DNA of 64,000 nucleotides from the NCBI GenBank assembly GCA_963930655.1, contig OZ005608.1:17633271-17697270 (forward strand), given 5' to 3'. This stretch comes from Myrica gale (lineage: Eukaryota; Streptophyta; Magnoliopsida; Fagales; Myricaceae). This document shows, piece by piece, positions 56,400 to 64,000 of this stretch; position 1 is the first letter of the stretch; each line of letters opens with the position of its first letter. Position numbers and translations under genes: made by a program. Under the pieces are notes generated by a model. It was given only the letters and a program-made list of their open reading frames with translations. It had not been told where the DNA came from and did no database searches.

Positions 56400-57040
56400 G
56401 GCGGGGGCATTGACAGAATGGCTTCCACAGTCTATGGGGAGAAATGAGCAGCTAACTATCCCACTCCCCACTCTCTTCTTCAGAAAGATTCGCTACCTAG
56501 CGAAGCTGACAAGTCTGTCTAGCAGCGCGACACCATTCTAGTATGAAATCGGGAAGAGAGGATCTAAGGGTCGGCCTTCATATCAAGGGATGAACCGTTT
56601 CTAGGAAGGTAACAGATTGCCGATCGAATGGCCTTTTTAACTTTTCTGATACGCTATCAAACCAATGACGAACCAGTCTTGGGTGGGGCCTGAAGGAAGG
56701 AGCTCGAAGGAAAATACTTAGAACATAGAAGCTGACCCCAAAGGACCTTAGGATTCTGAAGAAGGTTCCAACCCAGTTTTTGCATGAATGCCTCATTGAT
56801 CTCATGCATCCGGTGTATACCAAAACCACCGCAAATCTTGGGTTGACAACTAGAATGCCAAGCCTTAGGAGTATAATTACTATTCTTCTTGGGAGAGAAT
56901 CCCCACCAAAAGTCCCTGAGCAATTTGTTGACTTTAGAACACCAACCGACTGGTAGAAGTAAGGATTGCATATAGTACTGAGGTATCGATGTCACGCCCC
57001 GAACGCTAACCCAAAAGGGGCCAATGACAACCATGAGCAT
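56400..57040 (-). pseudogene. LINE ORF2 reverse-transcriptase C-terminal region
   Basis: The minus frame reads IPQYYMQSLLLPVGWCSKVN, LLRDFWWGFSPKK, PKICGGFGIHRMHEINEAFM and WNLLQNPKVLWGQLLCSKYF: the L1 block after the RT palm. The upstream RT palm and endonuclease are absent because the gypsy LTR starts at 56990. The frame's apparent N-terminus (57040-56990) is LTR, not LINE. Confidence 0.82.
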
Positions 57041-59250
57041 TCCCGATCGAATGCTCCAGCAAACTTAACCTTGATTTTTCAGCAAATAATTTTGTTTATA
57101 TACATACTACTGAGAGAGACGGGCCAAGAGATTTACTTATAAGCTTAACTTACACAAAACAAATTCAATAATAATAACGTAACATCACAACTACAATCCA
57201 TATACAAAACACTTCATCAGTTACGGACCACAATGGTCCATGGCCACCAACATTTAAAAAGGTTACACTGAGGGTCTTTCCTCTTAAGATATGTAGTCCT
57301 CGGGACTCCTTTCACCTGGCACATCTGGAATGATACAGTTTAAAAATTGTGAGTCAAAAGACTCAGTAAGGGAGCATATGCAATAAAACGTGCATGTCTT
57401 GCATGGTCATGATATCAATGTGCATGTACATGGAATACTTGCATATGCATGGGACACATGCTTTTGATCTTATAACATGCACTTGATCTTGAAAATACTT
57501 TCTTTCTTGACTTTTGGGCTACTTATCTCGCTCCATTTACCCCTGAAGTTAGGGTTGTGCGTTCCCATCGGAACCGTCCCCCTTTCCCTCGAGGACGTAT
57601 CATTTGGTCGAGCTAGCCCTTGTTGTGGCCCCAGGTCTGATGGCTAGACATGATCCTTGGAGGTCCTTCTTGCAAGCATCCTTCAGTGTGGTTGCACATA
57701 CCTCAAGAGCTACCCATCCTTCTTGCAAGCATCCCTCGGTATGGGTGCCCTTAGGAGTCATCCATCATTCTCGCATTCGTCCTTCGGAGTGGATGTATCT
57801 TACTTAGGTACGGTACCGACTAACTTCAGCACCTTAAATTAACTTGTCATAAAATACTTTCATTTGCACAAAACTTTCTTTTTCTTTCAAGAAAATCATG
57901 CAAATGCTTATGTCATGTCATGCTTGATAACAATGAGTGTTCATGCTTGAATAACAATGTCATAATGTGTATCATTCCAGTTTTCGTAAAGTGTAAGTTT
58001 CCACTTACCTCGGTCCTCTTGAGCTTAGGGTGGAGCTTTACCTACAAGTGAGTCATACTAATGTCATTTTTAGGTTTACTAGATGTAGAGAATAATCACT
58101 CAATTAAATTCAGCACATCATACAAAATCACTCATGTTTCTTAACTACTCAATGGTGATCCTACAATGTAAAGTTCTATCTTAAGGTTGCTGAAGCCGTA
58201 ATACTTGGATGTCAAACTGATCCTTACACTAATTTTCATAACATATTAAAAATTCCAGGTAATTTGGAGCTTATTTGCCACTCAAAAGATTTACCTGAAA
58301 ATGCAAGCTGCTGAAGACGTCCAAGCAGACAGCCCCGACGTCTCCCGCTTCAAAATTCATAACTTCAAAAACATAGCTCCAAATTACATGAAATTTCTTT
58401 TAAAATATTCTTCTTTCATATTTCAAGCTTGAAGATAAAAATCACAAACATCGGAGTTACCATGCATTTTCAAAAACACTTCATATCAGGTAAATTCCTA
58501 GAGTAATACTGTTGCTGCCTCCAGCCCGACCTTCCACTTTCAAAACACCACAACTTGTGCATTACATCTCTAATCACACAAAATTTATCTTAAAATGTTC
58601 TAATTTCACAAACTTAAATTTCAAGACCAGATTCATACAATTTGGACTTAAACTGATCACTGAAAAGGTATTTGAACTGAGCAAGAGTTCTGGATGTGCA
58701 AAGCTGCTGGCAGCTTGACGTCTGGACCTTGAACAACGTATAACTCACCCAATACTTATCGAAATCACTCAAAGTATGGCTTTAAATCTTCGTATTTCAT
58801 AGGCCTATAATATAGGATTCTCTCAAGATCAAGGAATAAGAAAAATTGCATCAAAGGTCACCCTAATTCGAACCTCATGATCTGCAGAAGCTAATTTCAG
58901 CAACTGATTTTCAGCAACTAGTCTAACAAGCCTTCTCTAGCGCCGGTTGTAACGAGAGCCCTGCTACCAAGACAAACTGATCGGTCATTATAAACATGAT
59001 ATCAGCCCTTTCCATGTCTCTCATGATTCCCTTGGGCACCGCTTCCATTGCACTCGTCTCAGCCGACTTCCTACTTAGAGTATCAGCCACCACATTAGGT
59101 TTTCCCGGGTGGTAGTTAATGGTGCAGTCATAATCCATAATCAGTTCCAGCCAACGTCGTTGCCTCATATCCAGTTCTTTCTAGGTGTTAAAATACTTAA
59201 GGCTCTTATGATTTGTGAATACTTGAGGCTCTTATGATTTGTGAATATTA
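56990..59250 (-). mobile_element. Ty3-gypsy (Tekay/Del-like) remnant: 3' LTR plus RNase H fragment
   Basis: On plus it starts TGTCACGCCCCGAACG, the same as the solo LTR at 9464, i.e. the LTR's 3' end on minus. The GAGTC..GACTCAGTAAGG block is at 57350-57375. The LTR runs to roughly 58900, where pol sequence appears without an integrase between, so a deletion joins RNase H to the LTR. The 5' side is cut at 59250 by a copia LTR fragment. Confidence 0.72.
58923..59245 (-). pseudogene. Gypsy RNase H fragment
   Basis: Minus frames give FTNHKSLKY, then [20 protein letters not shown] and [14 protein letters not shown], the chromovirus RNase H end. A 26-bp tandem duplication (59192-59245, containing AGGCTCTTATGATTTGTGAA twice) and a stop break the frame between the two parts. 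Confidence 0.85.
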
Positions 59251-59950
59251 GAGAGCTAACTTGGAACTGTGAGATTTCCGAGATCGCAGCGGAAATGATC
59301 GTTGAATCAAAATAGCTCAAGCATTCTGCCTTCTTCAAATCCACAGACACAGCTTTGAGAGAGAAAATTTAACGAGAGAAACTAGAGAGAGAAACTCTCA
59401 CGTTGAAAGTGAATTCTCTCTTTTCTCAAATGATTTCTGAGCTATTTATAACGGCTGGTTCAAAACTCAACTGTGCTATAGCGTGGGATCTTTAGGGATC
59501 TCAAATCTCGGCCGTAGGATTATCATGAGAAACTCTTTTTCATTAACCCCCTTATATTCTATAATCCGAATTTATGGGCTTCTACAAATAGTGATCATGT
59601 TCATTAACATATCACAATTGACCCCCGAGATAATGAGATTGTTTTTGTGAAATCCTTTTTGCTCACAATTATAAGCTTATTTATTTAACTTTCCACCATA
59701 CTATATTCCATATGAGCTAATAGGACTAGAATAATATCACCAATTAAGCCCCTAGCTCATATAATTCTTAATTCTCAGTCTGTACCTAGTTGGACTTCTA
59801 AAACTTTCCAAAATCATTTTCGCAAATATTTACTTAATATATAATATAAGTAAAAAATCGTGAAAACACTTTTCACAAACTGTCGCTGCGTAGCATTTTT
59901 ATATGAGTCCAACAATATACAGATATAATGAATATACTGCCTCATCGAGA
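59251..59950 (-). repeat. Family A copia LTR fragment with leader
   Basis: Leader text AACTTGGAACTGTGAGATTT at 59258 and LTR text from 59385 (ATTCTCTC..TTCTCAAATGATTT, TGCTATAGCGTGGGATCTTT) match 50228 and 50340-50450. Colinearity ends at ~59950 (CTGCCTCATCGAGAGA). Confidence 0.78.
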
Positions 59951-60190
59951 GAGAAGAAGAGATCCCCAAATTTTGAGATACCCGCGGGTCAATATTTTTG
60001 AGCTAAAATGAGTCAGTTTTTTAGTTGAAACCAATCGGTTATTTGAATTGAAACAGGTTAAATGTTTTAATTGATGTGAAAGCTTGTGAAACCATTGGAT
60101 CATTCTGTTTTAATCTCCACCGTTGCCCATGACTAACCATAAAATTCCTTCAAATGACAATAACCGAACCCTCAGTAAAGCACACACATT
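59951..60190. other. Unassigned spacer
   Basis: Nothing recognised; non-repetitive within the window. Confidence 0.4.
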
Positions 60191-60380
60191 GGGGTTTGGT
60201 TAATATGTTGAGCCTTATTGTGTTGAGAGGTGCTGAGTGACGGTGGACATTCAAAGTTCACAATCCGGCGGCCAGAACACGCGACCTCATTTAAAATGAA
60301 GAGCCCACTTCCGACCCGATTAGAGGATGACCCGACTCGTGGAGGATGACCCGCAATTTCAGACTCTGATCCTAGCTCTT
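60191..60380 (+). repeat. 190-bp inverted repeat, left copy
   Basis: Starts GGGGTTTGGTTAATATGTTG and pairs in inverted orientation with 63413-63602 at about 90% identity by eye, including CACAATCCGGCGGCC and CCGACCCGATTAGAGGATGA. Confidence 0.88.
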
Positions 60381-60424
60381 GGGGATCTCATCGTCGCCCA
60401 CTCCCAGATCGCCCACACTCCCCT
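60327..60424 (+). CDS. Possible first exon, start codon inside the inverted repeat
   Basis: ATG at 60327 opens a frame (MTRLVEDDPQFQTLILALGD, then LIVAHSQIAHTPL) ending at a good donor CCCCT|GTAAGT (60425). The next exon was not identified. In the right-hand repeat copy the matching frame is disrupted by an indel (GGAGATGA for GGAGGATGA). Confidence 0.35.
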
Positions 60425-61339
60425 GTAAGTCTGGTTCTTCCAATTGCCAAGCTTTTTTTCATTTGGTATAGACGCTGGAGGGTGGGTGGTGGGGATAGTT
60501 AAGAGGTTTGGCTTCAGTGTGTATTCAAGATTGTGTTGAACAAGGAAATGGGTTCTTCCAGTTGAATTTGCTGAAAATTAATAGAAAATAAAAGCATTTA
60601 AATTGTATAGAAATGGGTTTGTCGTCGCTATTTCTTAGTCGTCGCATTTTTTATTGTGTTCATCCTTTGTTCATTCTCTATTATGTAAATTAGGTGGTTA
60701 GGAGAGGGTAAAAAGTCTTGTAGTCTCTTGGCAATAACATAGTGGGAGTAGACGCTTTTGTTGTGAATTAGCACCTACGAGGAACTTGCAAATCTTTGTG
60801 AATAGCTGGAAATTATAGGCACCCAGAGAGACCAGGAGATGTTATGAAGCTACGAAAGCTGTTGTTTCTTATTCTAAATGGGCCGTTCACGGGATGTGGT
60901 GGGCATTGTTGTCTACGTTTCCAAATATGTAATTTTGTTGTATTGTATTTATTCTCTGTCATACAACTCTGCCCTGAGATGAAACTTTGTCCTCAAAGCT
61001 GCAAGGATTACAAAATTTTGTAATACAACTGTGTCTAAAGATTACAAAATTGTGTTCTTTTCTCTCTCTCAACTCTGCAACTCTGCCCTCACATAATACA
61101 GGTCTACCTAAGGACAAAATTCCTCAGCACTGACTTGTTGAAAATTACTTCATTGTGCACTAGTTGTATTTAGGACATGAGGATTTTTTTAGCTGGCATT
61201 GACGCTGCAAGAGAGTATTTGTGCCCATGAACTATTTGTCATAATGCACAATAAATTTTATGCAACATCAGCAAGTGCTTCATAATGTAACTCATGGATA
61301 CAAAGTGGTACCTCATACGAAAATCTGCACAGAAAAATG
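60425..61339. other. Intron-like / noncoding region
   Basis: T-rich with no recognised coding sequence; compatible with an intron following the donor at 60425. Confidence 0.4.
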
Positions 61340-61524
61340 TTATTTTTCTACCAAAACATAAGGCTGGAACTGTAAGCTAGCCCATTTTCCTACCAATAAA
61401 TGAGGAGCCGCATAAAACTCAGTCTCATTGAACATTGGTCTCAGATTGTTTTCTTCACACATGAACTCTACAGGGAAGGAAACAAAATGTCCCCTAGTAG
61501 ACATCAATCTCTCCATAGGATCTA
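61340..61524 (-). other. Open frame downstream of the SET exon, unassigned
   Basis: A 65-codon minus frame (61340-61537) reads VEFMCEENNLRPMFNETEFY. It could be intron read-through or exon; no family recognised. Confidence 0.25.
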
Positions 61525-62110
61525 TTACCTTTCCCACACTATTGTTGCCTTCAAATCATGGTTACAAAAATCAATGCCAGGGACAAGACCCTCCACCCAA
61601 ATAGTCTCCCTTGGTGTTGATGCGGATGTCACTCCATTGACATCCTGAGACCTACTTCCTTTTTCATCCTTCCCACTAACCAACTCTCCACTAGCAAAAT
61701 GCTCAGTGGAATGCTCTGAATCTTTGCTAATTGAAAAGTTACTGTCCTCTACTTGAGTTTGTGGGAATACATAGGAATGTGGTAGAGGAACGTTCAAAGC
61801 ATGAGTCCAAAATACAAAATTTGCCCAAAGGAAATCTTCAAAGGACACTGCACTTTCTAAATCCCCATCAAGAGTTAAAAGAGTCTTCACAAGTCCCTCC
61901 ACTTTATTGTCATATAAAGACTGCAAGCTTTTCTTCTGCAATTCAGTAGCCAGATACAAAGTTGTTCCCTTCGACTCCAAAAAATCCTCATCAGTAAACC
62001 AAAGTGGATTTTCAAAAGTCCTTGGAAGCATATCAAGGTTCGGCTTCCATGAAGATTTCTTACGTAGGCACTCCAGAGTTAGGAATAGAATCATCAACAA
62101 CCTGTCATCT
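61525..62110 (-). pseudogene. SET-domain protein methyltransferase fragment (LSMT/SETD-like)
   Basis: The 191-codon minus frame covers the middle of a plant SET-domain (RuBisCO LSMT-like) protein: RLLMILFLTLECLRKKSSWK, the LPRTFENPLWFTDEDF region, GTTLYLATELQKKSLQSLYD, VSFEDFLWANFVFWTHAL and the SET core LVPGIDFCNHDLKA with the NH pair that binds S-adenosylmethionine. A donor-like GGAAAG|GTAATAG at ~61535 suggests an exon end. N-terminal exons and the C-terminal substrate-binding domain were not found between the inverted repeats, so it is a fragment. Confidence 0.65.
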
Positions 62111-62311
62111 ACTTCTCCTTCAAACCATGTTCTACACTATGGTCCAAGGAGAGCATCTTGCAGGACTCTCATAGGACATACATCAAACCTTGGTGGCTAG
62201 TGCTCTGAAAAAAAAATACCCATGCAATTTACCCACACTTGACCAAACATTCCACCACTTACAACTCGATTGGGGCTCAGTTCAAAAATCTGCTTCACAT
62301 GAATCCAAAGA

Positions 62312-62926
62312 TTATTGTGAAAAACAACACAAATGCTTGTATATTCTTCCACAAATCAATTGGGACTCAAATTTCATATTTGCCAAATTACCCATTTGAC
62401 AAATTGCTCCACAATTGAAAGTCATGTTGACCACAACACCCTTAACGTAAATCCACTCCAGACATGTCTTTTTCTTCCTCTTTTTTCTCCTCTTCTTCTT
62501 CCACTTCCTAATGTTCTTTATTATTTTATACTCTTGAAGAATCAATGGTGATAATAGTTTGAAGCACACTGGATTGAGGCTCTCAGTCAAGACGATGACC
62601 TGCAAGGGAATGTGTGCTAATTTCTTAGTGTACTCTGGAACCCTTATTTCATCCTTTCTCTCTGCACCCATTTCTTTATCTTGTACTTGTGAATTTTCGT
62701 CCATCGCTTCAATCTCCTCTTCTATTTTTTTTCCTTTGCATTCTTCATCTTCTTCTACCTGCGACTCTTTGTCTGCTTCTTCCACCTGGTCTTTTAATTT
62801 CTCCAAGTTGATAGACATGCACTGCATATTTTCTCTCGTATGCTTATGGAGATTATTCAACCGATTGAGTGTTTCCAGAATTTGGAAACATTGTTTGGAT
62901 AGATCTTGAAGTGTGCTCAAATCCAT
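62312..62926 (-). CDS. Charged coiled-coil ORF after a retrotransposon primer site
   Basis: ATG at 62926 (MDLSTLQDLSKQCFQILETL) starts 13 bases from a tRNA-Met primer site, as for gag. It has a Glu/Lys-rich coiled coil (~40-110), then a Lys-Arg run (KWKKKRRKKRKKK, ~150) and no zinc knuckle or known gag domain. A frame upstream of this Met is LTR sequence. Probably the reading frame of a non-autonomous LTR element. Confidence 0.45.
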   Translation of the reverse strand: MDLSTLQDLSKQCFQILETLNRLNNLHKHTRENMQCMSINLEKLKDQVEEADKESQVEEDEECKGKKIEEEIEAMDENSQVQDKEMGAERKDEIRVPEYTKKLAHIPLQVIVLTESLNPVCFKLLSPLILQEYKIIKNIRKWKKKRRKKRKKKTCLEWIYVKGVVVNMTFNCGAICQMGNLANMKFESQLICGRIYKHLCCFSQ

Positions 62927-62938
62927 GACAGAATCGTC

Positions 62939-62950
62939 GCTCTGATACCA
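62939..62950 (-). other. Primer-binding site (tRNA-Met), minus strand
   Basis: Minus reads TGGTATCAGAGC, an exact consensus, two bases from the LTR end at 62953. Confidence 0.85.
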
Positions 62951-62952
62951 AA

Positions 62953-63339
62953 TGTTATGTAACCAATAGGGGTGGGGTAAAATAGGGAATAGGGTGTTTG
63001 GATGAACTAAGGAAAATATGCTTGGCTCTATTCGAGAGAGAGCCACACTCTCCTTGTTTTTTTACTTGACTGGTTTTTTATACTCCTTACAGCAATGAAA
63101 TAAGGAAATATACTAAGGCAGATGGGCTCATAGAGGCCCCTAGTCTAAGGCCCAAAACCAATGGGCTTAATTGAAATACATTTAAACTAGAAAAGCAAGT
63201 AAATGAATAAAGGCCCAAAAGGATGCAGCCCACAACGTCGGCCTGCCCCAATGGCCCAGTGAACGAAGTGAAGTTTAACTGAACTTGACACTTCTCTGGT
63301 TCTTCCTAATCAGCCCTTTGCCTTGATGGGACCATGACA
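62953..63339 (-). repeat. 5' LTR of a truncated minus-strand LTR element
   Basis: On minus it starts TGTCATGGTCCCATCAAGG (63339) and ends GGTTACATAACA (62953). 387 bp with GGCCCA strings. No 3' LTR was found toward 60191, so the element's 3' end is lost. Confidence 0.6.
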
Positions 63340-63412
63340 GCAACAGGCCTAAAGATTCAAATCGTAGTAAAGGGGAAGAAGATTCAAATGGCGAGGCAAC
63401 AAACGTGAAAAG

Positions 63413-63602
63413 AAGAGCTGGGATCCGGGTCTGAAATCACAGGTCATCTCCATGAGTCAGGTCATCCTCTAATCGGGTCGGAAGTGGGTTCTTCATTTTA
63501 AATGAGGTGGCGTGTTCTAGGCCGCCGGATTGTGAATTTTGAATGTCCACCATCGCTCAACACCTCTCAACATAATAAGGCTTAGCATATTAACCAAACC
63601 CT
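63413..63602 (-). repeat. 190-bp inverted repeat, right copy
   Basis: Inverted partner of 60191-60380. Outside it, no exact target duplication was found; both flanks contain ACACAT. Confidence 0.88.
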
Positions 63603-64000
63603 ACACATCGTCCACCGCTCAGTCAGAATCTTCAAAGTTAATGACTCACATCTCCACCGCAAGTTAACATCGGGTTCCTACTCGGCGAATCTCCAAACTC
63701 GAAATTACAGTATCGCTCATAGCTTCCAACTCCACACTACATTTATGCCAATCGTCGTGACTGCCTTGGTAACCCGGTCACCTTTCCTCCGCCGCTTGGA
63801 TCCATCAAGAAAATTTCCAGAGCCGACGATGGTGGTCATCGCCAATGGATTTCTTGTGAGATATTTATGCGGATGAGCTGAGATACGTTAGTGAATGTCC
63901 TCTTCGACCATAGTCTTCTTGCTTTCCAAGGATCTCTAGTGACCGAATTCGGGGAAGTCGCAGCTTAGCTTGAAATTTCATATTCTCATGATCACTCTTG
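63603..64000. other. Unassigned right edge
   Basis: Only short frames (for example a 45-codon frame from ~63747, MPIVVTALVTRSPFLRRLDP). Could be part of a gene continuing past the window; no family recognised. Confidence 0.3.

Larger units (their letters stand above)
53718..56989 (-). mobile_element. L1-type LINE, 5'-truncated and split by an insertion
   Basis: ORF2 domains follow in order on the minus strand: RT C-terminus, zf-RVT and RNase H, then a short A-tail (T-run at 53718-53727 on plus). The 5' part ends where the gypsy LTR begins at 56990. Between zf-RVT and RNase H the ORF is interrupted by a 1.6-kb foreign insertion. Confidence 0.85.

Noticed and set aside
62559..62909. 116-codon Ser/Phe-rich plus frame
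   Set aside because: Antisense of the charged coiled-coil ORF behind the primer site.

Overview
This is nuclear DNA of a flowering plant, most likely a eudicot. The evidence is intron-bearing genes with GT-AG junctions, an AT-rich background, plant-type SIRE and other Ty1-copia, Ty3-gypsy, L1 LINE, CACTA, MITE and tRNA-SINE families, and one intact ACD6-like ankyrin-PGG gene. No rRNA gene, tRNA gene, CRISPR array or prokaryotic feature was seen. Most of the 64 kb is nested or decayed transposons around one well-supported host gene (29019-33158, minus strand, three exons, 591 aa) and a few host-gene fragments.

Layout: 1-6321 is a decayed SIRE-type copia element with gag, protease, RT and an extra ORF after pol. 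6317-7970 (minus) is a gypsy-type gag-like gene with a 77-bp intron. 8364-15156 is a solo LTR (TSD GATTA) that contains a second solo LTR at 9464-12583 (TSD CCCTT). 15162-19839 holds an F-box-like relic, a copy of the ankyrin-gene intron disrupted by a foldback MITE, a tRNA-derived SINE with a 15-bp TSD, and a MULE-type MITE. 19840-28518 is a complete-length CACTA transposon (TSD ATG) with three minus-strand genes, each broken, and very dense GATCGATC-type repeats. 28519-33900 is the ankyrin-PGG gene and its flank. 33905-35487 is a tandem array of about 590-bp units.

36684-42052 is a second, internally deleted SIRE copia carrying a 482-bp TRIM inside its RNase H region (TSD CCGGT). 42425-51676 is a nest of minus-strand copia elements with a MULE MITE in one LTR and a minus-strand SIRE fragment in the middle. 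51677-53575 is a plus-strand copia remnant. 53718-56989 is a minus-strand L1 LINE split by a 1.6-kb insertion. 56990-59250 is a gypsy remnant and 59251-59950 another copia LTR fragment. 60191-63602 is bounded by 190-bp inverted repeats and contains a SET-domain methyltransferase fragment, a possible first exon and the 5' end of an LTR element. The last 400 bases hold nothing recognised.

Common threads: the same 'putative plant transposon protein' type of ORF lies after pol in both plus-strand SIRE elements and also inside the CACTA element, so one accessory gene is shared by class I and class II elements. Paralogous copies inside the window (ankyrin introns, copia LTRs) act as empty sites and confirm several insertions. 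Gene calls rest on recognisable motifs read by eye; no database search or alignment program was run.
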